From assembly GCF_014201355.1 (NCBI RefSeq), contig NZ_JACHEG010000001.1:310001-374000 (forward strand): a stretch of DNA of 64,000 nt. Reading direction: 5' to 3'. This document shows positions 23,914-33,928 of the stretch, piece after piece. How positions within the stretch are numbered: the first letter of the stretch is position 1; each line of letters starts with the position of its first letter. A program made the translations under genes and the position numbers. This DNA is from Aliirhizobium wenxiniae. Lineage in GTDB: Bacteria > Pseudomonadota > Alphaproteobacteria > Rhizobiales > Rhizobiaceae. The notes beneath the pieces were generated by a model. It was not told the origin of the DNA and ran no database searches. It was given only the letters and a program-made list of their open reading frames with translations.

Positions 23914-25080
23914 GTGGTTGCGAATGGTACGGGTTGCGAGGCTCTGCATCATATTCGCACAATGCGAAATAGGGACGGACGAGTTTTGAGTTTGAGTGGC
24001 GGCAAACTTTCCCTCTGGTCTAAATGGCTTGGGATCAGCGTAATGTGTGCGACGATGGCATCCTGTGCCTCGACCAAGATGGCTGAAGCCCCGAAGAAGA
24101 AGGGTCACGGCAAGGAATATTTTGCCGAGTCGGAATATGGTGTGAAGGCCAGCCCGCGCGTCGTTGCGGACGGCAGGCCTGTTCCGAAGGGTGGTGGACG
24201 CTTCATGGTCGGACAGCCTTATGAGGTCAAGGGCAAGACCTACGTGCCCAAGGAAGACCCGAACTACAACAAGTCCGGCCTTGCTTCCTGGTATGGTTCT
24301 GCATTCCACGGTCGTCTAACCGCCAATGGCGAAGTGTATGACAGCTCGCATCTTTCGGCTGCGCATCCGACATTTCCTCTCCCGAGCTACGCCCGCGTAA
24401 CCAATGTCGATACCGGTTCGTCCGTCGTCGTTCGCGTCAACGACCGCGGGCCATATCACCCGGGTCGCATCATCGACGTTTCGGACAAGACCGCAGAGAT
24501 GATCGACATCAAGCAGACCGGTACCGGTCGAGTTAATGTCCAGTATCTTGGTCGTGCGCGAATGGATGGCGAGGATATGCCATTCCTGATGGCCTCCTAT
24601 ATTCGCAAGGGTGATCGCCTGCCGTCGTTCAACCCCGGCGGCCAGATTGCGAGCGGGGTAATGGTTGCATCTAACCAGCCCCTTGGTGATCAGTTGCAGA
24701 GTTACAGCTCGTCCATGCCGGCGGCCGCCTATGCCGGACGCAGCCCGAGCGCATCGCCTGCCAAGCGCCCGGCCGCCGAAAAGTTCGAACAGCAGACTGC
24801 GCAGATCGCATCTGTCACGCGCGCCGCTCCCGTGCCCGTCGAGCGCAAGGCCGCTCCTGCCGCCCGTCCCGTCCAGCAGGAGCGCGTTGTTGCTTATGCG
24901 TCGGCGCCAAGCCAGCCAAAGCCCGCACAACGTGTTCAGCCGGTGCAGCGTGTTCAGCAGCCGGTTCAGGCTCAAACGACTGAGACCGCCTATGCAGCGG
25001 AACCGCAGCAGGGCAAGGTTACACGCGTGATGTTCGGCAACGTGCTGCTGGAGCCGCCGAAGCCCGGCCAGAAATATTGA
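23914..25080 (+). CDS. rlpA: RlpA-like septal lytic transglycosylase lipoprotein
   Basis: 388 aa from a GTG at 23914 (GAGGGTGGGG upstream); an ATG at 23962 is an alternative. A hydrophobic segment LWSKWLGISVMCATMASC ends in a lipobox-like MASC, so the protein is probably lipid-anchored. The double-psi beta-barrel domain begins at GLASWYGSAFHGRLTANGE and includes VRVNDRGPYHPGRIIDVS. RlpA cleaves naked glycan strands at the septum. The C-terminal 150 residues are a Pro/Ala/Gln-rich low-complexity linker; no SPOR domain is seen, unlike many RlpA proteins. Confidence 0.87.
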   Translation: MVANGTGCEALHHIRTMRNRDGRVLSLSGGKLSLWSKWLGISVMCATMASCASTKMAEAPKKKGHGKEYFAESEYGVKASPRVVADGRPVPKGGGRFMVGQPYEVKGKTYVPKEDPNYNKSGLASWYGSAFHGRLTANGEVYDSSHLSAAHPTFPLPSYARVTNVDTGSSVVVRVNDRGPYHPGRIIDVSDKTAEMIDIKQTGTGRVNVQYLGRARMDGEDMPFLMASYIRKGDRLPSFNPGGQIASGVMVASNQPLGDQLQSYSSSMPAAAYAGRSPSASPAKRPAAEKFEQQTAQIASVTRAAPVPVERKAAPAARPVQQERVVAYASAPSQPKPAQRVQPVQRVQQPVQAQTTETAYAAEPQQGKVTRVMFGNVLLEPPKPGQKY

Positions 25081-25120
25081 CGCCGACTCTCGTCGACACA
25101 CGAAACGATACTGACTTTTC

Positions 25121-25158
25121 ATCACCCCGAAAGCCCGAAAGGTTTTTGGGGTGATTTT
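25121..25158 (+). terminator. Rho-independent terminator of rlpA
   Basis: A 15-bp stem (25121-25135 with 25141-25155, including two G-T wobbles) with loop CGAAA is followed by TTTGTTTT. Its ATCACCCC/GGGGTGAT base is perfect. Confidence 0.85.
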
Positions 25159-25242
25159 GTTTTCACGGATGCCATGTCGCTCTTAATTCACCATAAAAGA
25201 CCTCTTGCTACTCTGAGCATGAATCGGATGGACTGCGGGGGA

Positions 25243-26412
25243 ATGATGCGAAGTTTTCTGCTTTTGGTTTTTGTGCTGGCTGCGACCACATTGCAGGCGG
25301 CAGGGAACGTAATGGCGCAGGAAGCGCAGCCCGTTTTCGCGACAAAGGCGAAACAGGCGTATCTCATTGAGGCGGCGACGGGCACCGTGCTCTTGGCTGT
25401 CAACGAAAACCAGTCCTTTCCGGCAGCATCGCTTGCCAAGCTGATGACGATGGAAGTCGTTTTCGATGCCTTGAAAAGCGGCGCGATTTCGCCGGAGACG
25501 TTATATCCGGTCAGCGAATATGCCTGGCGCACGGGTGGTGCACCTTCCGGTACGACAACAATGTTTGCCGCGTTGAAATCGCAGGTGCCGGTGGCCGACC
25601 TGATGCGCGGCGTGATCATCCAGAATGCCAATGACGCCTGTATCATTCTGGCGGAGGGTATTGCTCGCTCGGAAGGTGAATTTGCGGCCCGCATGACGGC
25701 AAAGGCCAAGGATATCGGTCTGGCGCGCTCCACATTCGGCAATGCCACAGGTTTGCCTTATGCAGAAAGTTGGACCACCGCGCGCGATTTGGTCGAGCTT
25801 TCGCGGCATCTCTATCGAAACTATCCGGAATATTACCCTCTTTATGCTCAGCCGGATTTCGCCTGGAACAAGATATTCCAGCGCAACAAGAACCCGCTTT
25901 TGTCGCTTAATATGGGGGTAGACGGCTTGGGGGCGGGTTTTGCCGAAGGGACGGGTTATGCTCTAGCCGCGTCGGTCGCGAGAGATAATACCCGCCTCTT
26001 CCTCGCCCTCGGCGGCCTTGCCACGGACAAGGAGCGGACAGATGAAGCCAGACGCATTCTGGAATGGGGATTGTCCTCATTCGAGACCCGGGTCGTATTT
26101 AAGGCAGGAGAGGTGATCGGGCAGGCCAGCATATATGGAGGTGTTGAAAGCAAGGTTGACCTCGTTACGCGAGAACCTGTCGATATTTTCGCGCCGAAGA
26201 GCAACCCGGAAAGGCTGTCTGGACGGATCGTCTACAACTGGCCCCTGCGGGCGCCTGTCGCCCAGGGACGGGAGATCGCGACCTTGCGAATCTCGTCGGG
26301 GGACAGGGTGATCCGGGAAATCCCGCTGGAAGCTGCAGCTTCTGTGGAGGTTGGCGGTCTGAGAGCTCAGGCAAGCGATGCCCTGATGGAGCTACTGTTC
26401 TTTTGGCTTTGA
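25243..26412 (+). CDS. D-alanyl-D-alanine carboxypeptidase family protein (S11) with altered active site
   Basis: 389 aa from the ATG at 25243, preceded by CGGGGGA; longer in-frame starts from 25174 lack such a site. Signal peptide MMRSFLLLVFVLAATTLQA..., then the PBP5-like domain. The SxxK motif is present (AASLAKLM). The second motif reads QNANDAC instead of SGN/SAN, and the KTG motif reads DGLGAGF, so both Lys and Thr are missing. The C-terminal PBP5 beta domain is present. With two of three motifs changed, classical carboxypeptidase activity is doubtful. It precedes tmk, as in other rhizobia. Confidence 0.82.
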   Translation: MMRSFLLLVFVLAATTLQAAGNVMAQEAQPVFATKAKQAYLIEAATGTVLLAVNENQSFPAASLAKLMTMEVVFDALKSGAISPETLYPVSEYAWRTGGAPSGTTTMFAALKSQVPVADLMRGVIIQNANDACIILAEGIARSEGEFAARMTAKAKDIGLARSTFGNATGLPYAESWTTARDLVELSRHLYRNYPEYYPLYAQPDFAWNKIFQRNKNPLLSLNMGVDGLGAGFAEGTGYALAASVARDNTRLFLALGGLATDKERTDEARRILEWGLSSFETRVVFKAGEVIGQASIYGGVESKVDLVTREPVDIFAPKSNPERLSGRIVYNWPLRAPVAQGREIATLRISSGDRVIREIPLEAAASVEVGGLRAQASDALMELLFFWL

Positions 26413-26499
26413 CGACACGTGAGGCATGCCGAAAGTCGTTCCGAATTTCTGGCCGATGCGCTATATGCCGTTCAGACATAGACAGGTTCAAAGACAAGC

Positions 26500-27165
26500 G
26501 TGACAGATCGTTCGGGCATATTCATCACCTTCGAGGGCGGCGAGGGGGTCGGCAAGTCGACCCAGATCCGCCGGTTGGCCGATCGGCTTCGCCGTGCCGG
26601 TTACGATGTGCTGGTGACACGCGAACCGGGCGGATCTCCGGGCGCAGAGGCCGTTCGGCACGTTCTCCTCAGTGGAGCAGCCGAAACCTTCGGGGTCCGC
26701 ATGGAAGCGATCCTGTTTGCCGCCGCCCGCAACGATCATGTCGAAGAGGTTATTCGCCCTGCGCTGGAAACGGGCGCAGTCGTGCTCTGCGACCGATTCG
26801 TTGATTCCTCGCGCGTGTATCAGGGTGTCACCGGAAATCTCGAGCCAGGCTTCATCGAAGCCCTTCAGCGCATCGCCACAGACGGCGTCATGCCTGACCT
26901 CACCTTTATTCTCGATCTTCCGGCCGAGGCAGGTCTTGCCCGTGCACGCCGCCGTGGTGGCAGCGATGCGCCCGATCGTTTCGAGAAGGAAGAGGTAGAT
27001 ACGCATGAAAAGCGGCGGCAGGCCTATCTGGATATTGCAGCGGCCGAGCCGCGACGCTGCCGGGTTATAAACGCAGGTCGGCCGGAAGACGAAATCGCTG
27101 AGGAGATTTTCAAGCTGGTGGAAGCCGCGACCGAGGCGTCAGTCGCCGCGGAGCAGGTCTCGTGA
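26500..27165 (+). CDS. tmk: Thymidylate kinase
   Basis: 221 aa, GTG start. Phosphorylates dTMP to dTDP. P-loop [11 protein letters not shown] (residues 11-21), the DR(F/Y) motif in [14 protein letters not shown], and [10 protein letters not shown] with the [18 protein letters not shown]. Its stop overlaps the GTG start of holB (GTGA), so the two are coupled. Confidence 0.95.
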   Translation: MTDRSGIFITFEGGEGVGKSTQIRRLADRLRRAGYDVLVTREPGGSPGAEAVRHVLLSGAAETFGVRMEAILFAAARNDHVEEVIRPALETGAVVLCDRFVDSSRVYQGVTGNLEPGFIEALQRIATDGVMPDLTFILDLPAEAGLARARRRGGSDAPDRFEKEEVDTHEKRRQAYLDIAAAEPRRCRVINAGRPEDEIAEEIFKLVEAATEASVAAEQVS

Positions 27166-28193
27166 GCGATAACGCAGCAAACATTCTTGACGGAGCCATT
27201 CACCCGGCCGCGAATACGCAGCTATTCGGCCATTCGGGCGCGCAGGAGTTTCTGGCGCGTAGCTATCGTACCGGCAAGTCGCATCATGCGATCCTGATCG
27301 AAGGGCCGGAAGGGATCGGCAAGGCGACGCTTGCCTTCCGTTTTGCCAATTACGTGCTCTCCAATCCCGAGCCAGGTCTCGCACCGGTGACAATTCCGGA
27401 TCCCGACCCGTCGACGCCTATCAGCCGGCAGATCCTGTCTGGCGCCTCCCACAATCTGCTGCATCTGTCGCGGCCGGTCGACGACAAGACCGGCAAGGTG
27501 AAGAGCGCAATCACCGTCGACGAGGTGAGGCGGGCAGGGCACTTTTTCTCGCAGACCTCAGGTACCGGCAACCGGCGTATCGTCATCATCGATCCGGCCG
27601 ATGACCTGAACCGGAACGCGGCCAACGCGATCCTGAAGATTTTGGAAGAACCGCCGCGCGGCGCCATGTTCCTGGTTCTGTCGCACGCCCCCGGCAAGCT
27701 TCTGCCGACGATCCGCTCCCGTTGCCAGACACTCAAGCTGTCACCGCTTGGAGACGACGATCTTGCCGGAGCCTTGAAAGCTCTCGGGCAGTCGCTTGAC
27801 GGCGGCCAGTCGGCGGAGACGGTCCGGGCTCTCGCCAAGGGCAGCGTCGCGCGCGCGCTGAAGCTGAAGAATTATGGCGGGCTCGATATCATCGCCGCAT
27901 TCGACGAGATCGTCTCCGGGGAGGGACCTTCTGCACGCAAGGCCATGCATCGGCTGGCCGATGTTCTGTCGGGCAAGGACAGCGAGGTCATCTTCACCTT
28001 CTTCCTCGAACATTTAAGCGAATATCTCGTGGAACAGGCCCGTGGTGCGGCGTTGCAGGGGCAGTTGGCGGTTGCCGACCGGCGGGCCAAGCTGGTCAGC
28101 GAGATCGTCGAGAAGATCACGGTGTCGACCGCCTATAATCTCGACAAGAAACAGACGCTTCTGTCGATCCTGGAAGCGGCAAAAGCGGCCTGA
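27162..28193 (+). CDS. holB: DNA polymerase III subunit delta'
   Basis: 343 aa, GTG start overlapping the tmk stop. Clamp-loader AAA+ protein: [21 protein letters not shown] (a degenerate P-loop), then [24 protein letters not shown] and SRCQTLKL, the conserved core of HolB/DnaX. The C-terminal domain is the oligomerisation collar. The tmk-holB-metG-tatD-MBL order is a common alphaproteobacterial block. Confidence 0.93.
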   Translation: MSDNAANILDGAIHPAANTQLFGHSGAQEFLARSYRTGKSHHAILIEGPEGIGKATLAFRFANYVLSNPEPGLAPVTIPDPDPSTPISRQILSGASHNLLHLSRPVDDKTGKVKSAITVDEVRRAGHFFSQTSGTGNRRIVIIDPADDLNRNAANAILKILEEPPRGAMFLVLSHAPGKLLPTIRSRCQTLKLSPLGDDDLAGALKALGQSLDGGQSAETVRALAKGSVARALKLKNYGGLDIIAAFDEIVSGEGPSARKAMHRLADVLSGKDSEVIFTFFLEHLSEYLVEQARGAALQGQLAVADRRAKLVSEIVEKITVSTAYNLDKKQTLLSILEAAKAA

Positions 28194-28310
28194 CGATCGG
28201 TCGTTAACGGCTCCCATAAGGAAGTTTGGGTTTCGCATCAGGCAAACATGCGCTAAGAGCGGCATGACCCGCGCCGCTGTGCCGCGAAAAACCATTTTCC
28301 GAGTGTATCT

Positions 28311-29867
28311 ATGTCCGACAAGACGCCCTTCTACATCACCACCGCGATTTCCTATCCGAACGGCAAGCCGCATATCGGCCATGCCTACGAACTGATCGCG
28401 ACCGATGCCATGGCGCGCTTCCAGCGCCTTGATGGGAAAGACGTCTTCTTCCTGACAGGCACCGACGAACATGGTCAGAAGATGCAGCAGACCGCACGCA
28501 AGGAAGGCATTTCGCCTGAAGAGCTGGCAGAGCGCAATTCCAATGAATTCCGCGCCATGGGCAAGGTACTCAACGCCTCGAACGACGATTTCATCCGCAC
28601 CACCGAGCCGCGCCATCATGAGGCGTGCCAGATCATGTGGAACCGGCTGGCCGACAATGGCGACATCTACAAGGACAGCTATGCCGGCTGGTATTCCGTC
28701 CGTGACGAAGCCTATTACGCCGAGGACGAAACGGAAGTTCGCGACGGCGTGCGTTACGGCGGGCAGGGGACGCCGGTCGAGTGGGTTGAGGAGTCGAGCT
28801 ACTTCTTCAAGCTTTCGGCCTATCAGGACCGGTTGCTGAAGCTTTACGAGGAACAGCCCGACTTCATCGGCCCGGCCGAGCGTCGCAACGAAATCATCTC
28901 CTTCGTCAAATCCGGCCTGAAGGATCTTTCGATCTCGCGCACGACCTTCGACTGGGGCGTGAAGGTTCCCAACGACCCGGAACACGTCATGTATGTGTGG
29001 GTCGATGCGTTGACCAATTATGTGACCGCGACCGGCCTTCTGACCGATGAAAACGGTCCGCGGGCGAAATTCTGGCCGGCGGATGCGCATATCATCGGCA
29101 AGGACATCATCCGCTTCCACACGGTCTACTGGCCCGCCTTCCTGATGTCGGCCAAGCTGCCTCTGCCCAAGCGCGTCTATGCGCATGGTTTCGTGCTGGC
29201 CAAGGGTGGCGAGAAGATGTCGAAGTCGCTCGGCAACGTGCTCGATCCGTTCGAGCTGATCGAACATTTCGGTCTCGACGCGATCCGCTATTACCTGATG
29301 CGCGAAATCTCCTTCGGCCAGGACGGTTTCTGCAGCGAAGAAGCGATCGGCATCCGTATCAATGCCGACCTTGCCAACGGTATCGGCAACCTTGCCAGCC
29401 GTTCGCTGTCGATGATCGTCAAGAATTGCGAAGGCCAGATCCCGACGCCGGGCGAACTGACCGAGGCCGACCGCGAGATGCTTGCTTCCGCCGATGCGCT
29501 GATTGCCACCTGCCGCGAGGAGATGGGCAAGCAGATGATCCACAAGGCGCTGGCGGCAATCATCGCCGTCGTCTCCGAAACCGACCGGTATTTCGCCGGC
29601 CAGCAGCCTTGGGCATTGAAGAAGACCGATCCGGAGCGGATGGGTACGGTTCTTTATGTCACGGCCGAGGTCGTGCGCCAGATCGCCATTCTGCTGCAGC
29701 CGTTCATGCCGGAATCCTCGACCAAACTGCTCAATCTTGTCGCCGCTTCTGAGGACGCACGGGATTTCGCAACCCTGGGCGAAGTCGGACGCCTGAAGCC
29801 AGGCACCGTGCTTGAAGCGCCAACTCCGGTCTTCCCGCGTTATGTCGCGCCCGCGGCAACGGCCTGA
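28311..29867 (+). CDS. metG: Methionyl-tRNA synthetase
   Basis: 518 aa class I synthetase. The HIGH-like motif is [13 protein letters not shown] near the N-terminus and the KMSKS loop is [12 protein letters not shown]. The anticodon-binding helical domain follows ([20 protein letters not shown]). It is the short form, without the C-terminal tRNA-binding appendix and without the zinc-knuckle cysteines of the long form. Upstream gap 28194-28310 shows no feature. Confidence 0.97.
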   Translation: MSDKTPFYITTAISYPNGKPHIGHAYELIATDAMARFQRLDGKDVFFLTGTDEHGQKMQQTARKEGISPEELAERNSNEFRAMGKVLNASNDDFIRTTEPRHHEACQIMWNRLADNGDIYKDSYAGWYSVRDEAYYAEDETEVRDGVRYGGQGTPVEWVEESSYFFKLSAYQDRLLKLYEEQPDFIGPAERRNEIISFVKSGLKDLSISRTTFDWGVKVPNDPEHVMYVWVDALTNYVTATGLLTDENGPRAKFWPADAHIIGKDIIRFHTVYWPAFLMSAKLPLPKRVYAHGFVLAKGGEKMSKSLGNVLDPFELIEHFGLDAIRYYLMREISFGQDGFCSEEAIGIRINADLANGIGNLASRSLSMIVKNCEGQIPTPGELTEADREMLASADALIATCREEMGKQMIHKALAAIIAVVSETDRYFAGQQPWALKKTDPERMGTVLYVTAEVVRQIAILLQPFMPESSTKLLNLVAASEDARDFATLGEVGRLKPGTVLEAPTPVFPRYVAPAATA

Positions 29868-29940
29868 GAAAGAAAAGGATGGTCCGGCATGTCAGCCGGA
29901 CCGTCGCCCATATTGCAGTCAAGGTTTGAATAACGTGTCC

Positions 29941-30723
29941 ATGCTGATCGATACCCATTGCCATCTGGATTTTGCCGAGTTCGATGAGGAGCGCGACCAG
30001 CTCATCGAGCGAGCGCATGAGGCCGGCGTGAAGCAGATGGTGACGATCTCCACGCGCGTGAAGAAACTCGAGACGCTGCTGGCAATTGCGGAAAAATACC
30101 CATCCGTCTTCTGCTCTGTCGGTACGCACCCGAACAATGCCGGCGAGGAATTGGATATCCAGGCGGAAGACCTGATCCGGCTCGCCAATTCGCATGAAAA
30201 GATCGTGGCGATCGGTGAAGCCGGTCTCGACTATTTCTATGACACGCAGACGCCGGCTGACCAGAAGACCGGCCTTGGCCGGCATATTGAAGCGGCGCGT
30301 GTGACCAACCTTCCGCTGGTTATCCATAGCCGCAGCGCTGACGAAGACATGATCGAGATCCTTACTGCAGAGAGCGGGAAGGGGGCATTTCCATTCATTC
30401 TGCACTGCTTTTCTGCCGGACCCGACCTCGCCCGCACCGGTGTTGAACTCGGTGGCTACGTGTCCTTTTCAGGCATCCTGACTTTTCCAAAATCCCAGGA
30501 CATCCGCGACATAGCAAAGACCGTGCCGCTGGACCGGCTGCTGGTGGAAACAGACGCACCGTTTCTTGCGCCGAAGCGCTGGCGCGGCAAGCGCAACGAG
30601 CCATCCTATGTGGTCAATACTGCCGAGGTTCTGGCCGAGGTCCATGGCGTCAGCTACGACGAGATGGCTGCGATCACGACGGAAAACGCGTTCCGCTGCT
30701 TCTCCAAGATGCCGAGGCTTTAA
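29941..30723 (+). CDS. tatD: TatD-family metal-dependent hydrolase
   Basis: 260 aa from the ATG at 29941; a GTG at 29935 two codons earlier is closer to the AAGG ribosome site. TIM-barrel DNase family: MLIDTHCHLDF metal ligands at the N-terminus, VAIGEAGLDYFY, PLVIHSR, FILHCFSG-like FILHCFSAG, and LLVETDAPFLAP near the end. Follows metG. Confidence 0.93.
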   Translation: MLIDTHCHLDFAEFDEERDQLIERAHEAGVKQMVTISTRVKKLETLLAIAEKYPSVFCSVGTHPNNAGEELDIQAEDLIRLANSHEKIVAIGEAGLDYFYDTQTPADQKTGLGRHIEAARVTNLPLVIHSRSADEDMIEILTAESGKGAFPFILHCFSAGPDLARTGVELGGYVSFSGILTFPKSQDIRDIAKTVPLDRLLVETDAPFLAPKRWRGKRNEPSYVVNTAEVLAEVHGVSYDEMAAITTENAFRCFSKMPRL

Positions 30724-30726
30724 AGC

Positions 30727-31569
30727 GTGCCCGAAGCCTCAAACGGATACCGCAGGCGTTTCACCATTCTTGGCTGTTCGTCATCGCCGGGTGTGCCGCG
30801 GCTGAATGGCGACTGGGGCGCCTGCGATCCTGACAATCCAAAAAACCGCCGCACGCGCACGGCCTTTCTCGTCGAACAGATTGCTCCGGATGGCGGCCGC
30901 ACGATCGTTGCAGTCGATACCGGGCCTGATTTTCGTGAGCAGATGATTGCGGCCAGGGTGCCGCGGATCGACGCAGTTCTCTATACGCATGCCCATGCCG
31001 ACCATCTGCACGGCATTGATGACCTGCGTGGCTACGTTCTCTTGCAGAAGCACCGGATACCGATCTACGCCGATCCGCTGACGATGGAACGCATCCACCA
31101 AGGCTTCGGTTATTGCCTGGAAACGCCGCCCGGCGGAAATTATCCGCCGATCGTGACACCGGTCCTGATCGACAATCTCGACGACGAGATCGTGGTCGAC
31201 GGCGCCGGCGGACCGATCCGGTTCCATGCGCATATGCAGGCCCATGGCGACGTTCATTCGTTGGGCTTCAGGATCGGTGACGTCGCTTACTGCACGGATG
31301 TAAGCGATTTTCCGGCAGAGAGCATCGAGCGGCTTTCCGGGCTCGACATGCTGATCATCGACGCGCTGCAATATAAGCGGCATCCGAGCCATCTCTCGTT
31401 GGAGCAGGCTCTCGACTGGATCGCACGCCTTGGCGCAAAGCGCGCCATTCTCACGCATATGCATATTCCGCTCGACTATCAGAACGTGATGAATGAGACG
31501 CCGGACCATGTAGAGCCGGCATATGACGGATTGAGTTTCGAGATCGCTGTGCCGAGCAGCGATTTATAA
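30727..31569 (+). CDS. MBL-fold metal-dependent hydrolase (PhnP-like)
   Basis: 280 aa, GTG start 3 bp after tatD. Metallo-beta-lactamase fold of the phosphodiesterase (PhnP/RNase Z-like) group: GCSSSPGVPRLNGDWGACDP N-terminal block, the zinc motif THAHADHLHGIDD (HxHxDH), then MQAHGDVHSLGF, YCTDVSDFP and LTHMHIPLDY. It is conserved beside tatD in Rhizobiales. The substrate is not known; a cyclic phosphodiester is likely by family. Confidence 0.85.
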   Translation: MPEASNGYRRRFTILGCSSSPGVPRLNGDWGACDPDNPKNRRTRTAFLVEQIAPDGGRTIVAVDTGPDFREQMIAARVPRIDAVLYTHAHADHLHGIDDLRGYVLLQKHRIPIYADPLTMERIHQGFGYCLETPPGGNYPPIVTPVLIDNLDDEIVVDGAGGPIRFHAHMQAHGDVHSLGFRIGDVAYCTDVSDFPAESIERLSGLDMLIIDALQYKRHPSHLSLEQALDWIARLGAKRAILTHMHIPLDYQNVMNETPDHVEPAYDGLSFEIAVPSSDL

Positions 31570-31975
31570 GGGCGTTTCAAGGGAGCTTGGCAAGTCTCTG
31601 ATCATCCTTCAACATAAATTTGTTCCATAATCTATCTTATGCGATCTTTGCGTATGGGCCGGGTGGGTTCAAGGATGAAGTGCGCCGAAGACATTCTCTC
31701 CGTGTTGCACTTTACGTTTAAGCTAATTCGTTTGTCGCAGCCTTCGCCCCGCCCGATGAATTCGAGAACTCAGACAAACTTCGTCCGGCCGATGGAAAAT
31801 ACATAAGCCTGTCCTAAATGACCAAGTGGCCAGTTTGTCCCCTTGTACTGCTGAACTGATGTTCGGCTTGGCTAACTCTGCTCGTTTAAGCCTAGCATGC
31901 CAATTCGTGCAAACCTGATGATTTTGAACTCGTCAGCGCCTCGCTCGTGAGGCTCGCAAAATGGAGGAAAGAACC
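31570..31975. other. 406-bp intergenic region containing the dif-like site
   Basis: No gene is seen between the MBL hydrolase and the DUF937 gene. The left part holds the dif-like XerCD site (31620-31647). The rest is unstructured apart from a stretch of mixed composition. It is the widest gene-free stretch in this half of the window, and coding direction changes across it. Confidence 0.6.
31620..31647 (-). other. dif: Candidate chromosomal dif site (XerC/XerD recombination)
   Basis: On the minus strand the 28 bp read AGATCGCATAA (XerC arm), GATAGA (6-bp centre), TTATGGAACAA (XerD arm). The inner CGCATAA-N6-TTATG core is identical to that of Escherichia coli dif. It is intergenic, the coding bias switches here (left side nearly all +, next 12 kb nearly all -), and KOPS-like GGGNAGGG octamers on both sides point toward it. 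This identifies it as the likely dimer-resolution site in the terminus. Confidence 0.7.
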
Positions 31976-32515
31976 ATGGTGAGTGGTCAACTGAAAGCTT
32001 TGCTCGGCGTTCTTGCCGTCGCCGGATATCAGAACAGAGACAAGATCGCGGAAATGCTGCGCGGAATACAGAACCCGCAGGCTGGAGACCCGAATATCGC
32101 ACAACCGGATGGTCGATCGTCACAGCCACAGACGGCAGGACTGGATGATCTGTTCGGCAAGTTAGCCGGCGGCGGCGGTGCCGGTGGGCTCGGCGGCTTG
32201 GGCGGCCTTCTTGGCGGACTTGCGTCCGGCGGGATTCTCAGCGGCGGTCTGGGCGATCTCCTGAAGACGTTCCAGCAGAACGGGCTTGGAGAAAAGGCCG
32301 AATCCTGGGTAAATCCAGGCGCGAATGAGGATATCGACGACGTTCAACTCGAACAGGCAATCGGACCCGATGTGCTCGAAGAGCTTTCGACGAAGACTGG
32401 CCTTTCGCGAGAAGAGATCCTCGCGCGCCTGAGCAAGGATCTGCCGCGTGCGGTCGACGATCTGACGCCGGGCGGCCACCTACCCCGTGACGACGGGGAT
32501 TTTAGGACCGCCTGA
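31976..32515 (+). CDS. YidB-family protein (DUF937)
   Basis: 179 aa from the ATG at 31976 after GGAGGAAAG. Residues 55-100 are Gly/Leu-rich (GGLGGLGGLLGGLASGG); the C-terminal YidB-like part includes ESWVNPGANEDIDDVQLEQ and TGLSREEILARLSKDLP. Family function is not known; the protein is predicted soluble. It is the first gene to the right of the dif-like site. Confidence 0.82.
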   Translation: MVSGQLKALLGVLAVAGYQNRDKIAEMLRGIQNPQAGDPNIAQPDGRSSQPQTAGLDDLFGKLAGGGGAGGLGGLGGLLGGLASGGILSGGLGDLLKTFQQNGLGEKAESWVNPGANEDIDDVQLEQAIGPDVLEELSTKTGLSREEILARLSKDLPRAVDDLTPGGHLPRDDGDFRTA

Positions 32516-32668
32516 AATCCTGCGTCCGTGAGAGGTCGAGTCTTGCAACATGACGTCCTGTCGGCCGAAATATTCCGTCCGATCAATTGTATTAGAGCCG
32601 CGGCAAACTCGAAAAGCGATGCAAGTCGTGTTTTTGAGCACGCTCCTTGGATTGCGCGAGGCAGGGGC

Positions 32669-33160
32669 TTAAGGCCCTGCCCGCCTACCAGCGAACGCAA
32701 CCAGCGCGTCAGCTGAAAGCCGGTAGCGGATCCATTCGCTCTGCGGTTCAGCACCAATGGCGTCATAGACCTTGATTGCCGGTTCGTTCCAGTCGAGCAC
32801 GCTCCATTCGAAACGGCCACAGCCGTTCTCCAGAGCGATCTGCGCCAGTCGTTGCAGCAAAGCCTTGCCGGCTCCAAGGCCCCGCGCGCTCGGCGTGACG
32901 TAGAGGTCCTCCAGATACAGGCCGTTGCGGGCCTGCCAGGTGGAGTAGTTGAAGAACCAGATCGCCATGCCGATCGCCTGCCCGTCCCTTTCGCAGATCA
33001 GCGCTTGCGTCACCGAACGGGGACCGAAGATCGATTGTTCAATCGTCTCGACGGTGGCCGCCACTTCGTGCTCGGCTTTTTCATAGATCGCAAGTTCGCG
33101 AATGAAGCCGAGCAGGGTAGCGGCATCGCCACGCGTGGCGGGGCGAATAGAGAGTGACAT
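32669..33160 (-). CDS. GNAT-family N-acetyltransferase (SSAT-like)
   Basis: 163 aa from the ATG at 33160, preceded by GGAGA. Acetyl-CoA binding motif A is YVTPSARGLGAGKALLQ, with motif B GCGRFEWSVLDWNEPAIKVY. The sequence IRPATRGDAATLLGFIRELAIYEK and FFNYSTWQARNGLYLEDLYV are characteristic of the spermidine/diamine acetyltransferase subgroup (SSAT). A diamine or thialysine substrate is likely by family. Confidence 0.85.
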   Translation of the reverse strand: MSLSIRPATRGDAATLLGFIRELAIYEKAEHEVAATVETIEQSIFGPRSVTQALICERDGQAIGMAIWFFNYSTWQARNGLYLEDLYVTPSARGLGAGKALLQRLAQIALENGCGRFEWSVLDWNEPAIKVYDAIGAEPQSEWIRYRLSADALVAFAGRRAGP

Positions 33161-33207
33161 CAATAGTCTCCGGAAATCAGTTTAAAATCTGGATGAGGCT
33201 GCCGAGC

Positions 33208-33792
33208 CTACTCGGCGGCGTCCTGGATCTCGGGAATTTCGAGCTCGTAGGCATAACCGTCGAGCATGCCATAGGCCTGTTCGATCGTCTTGATCTCGGC
33301 TTCGGATTTGGAGATCGCCTCTCCGATCGTCTCGCAACGTGCCTTCAGCATGCGCCCCAGCACGTCGGTTCCTGGCTTGCGGCCCATCCGGTCCATGTGA
33401 TTGCGGATGCGTGCGCGATGCCGTTCCATCTCCAGGATGTGAAAGCGGGCGCTGACGATCCGGTCGGTCAACTTGCGGCGCATGGAGGCGACGGGATCGA
33501 AGGAGCCCGGTTCGCGTTCGTCGAGGATCATCTCGTTGACGAGCGTTTCCAGAATGACGAGACCCTGAAGGTCCCTGGTATCCGCCAGTTCCGGATCATA
33601 GCCGGTATCGTCGAAAACCTTGCGGCGTACGGGATCGAGCAGTAGTTCATAGGCCCGCTTCAGGTCGCCAAAGGTCTCCTGGTCGCCGCCGGCGTCAGGA
33701 TGAGCCGTCTTCACACGCTTCCTGTAGGCGGATTTTACCGCCGCGTTATCTGCGTCTCGCGAAAGGCCCAGAATGTCATAGGGGTCGATCAA
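33208..33792 (-). CDS. J-domain (DnaJ-like) protein
   Basis: 194 aa, apparent TTG start (LIDPYDILGLSRDADNAAV). The N-terminal 65 residues are a J domain with HPD in KTAHPDAGGD. The rest is a helical region (residues 100-190) with no Gly/Phe or zinc-finger segment, so it is not a full DnaJ but a type III J-protein that would recruit DnaK to an unknown client. It sits between the GNAT and MFS genes on the same strand. Confidence 0.85.
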   Translation of the reverse strand: MIDPYDILGLSRDADNAAVKSAYRKRVKTAHPDAGGDQETFGDLKRAYELLLDPVRRKVFDDTGYDPELADTRDLQGLVILETLVNEMILDEREPGSFDPVASMRRKLTDRIVSARFHILEMERHRARIRNHMDRMGRKPGTDVLGRMLKARCETIGEAISKSEAEIKTIEQAYGMLDGYAYELEIPEIQDAAE

Positions 33793-33928
33793 GGAGCGTC
33801 ACCTGTCTTCGGCATGTCATGCTTGGAGCAATCATAGTCGTAAGCGTTAAGCCCCGACGGCTCAACCCCTTACCCATTCTTATGGCCAATTATGGGCGGC
33901 TTCTTACCCTGCCCGGCTTTGCCCACAG

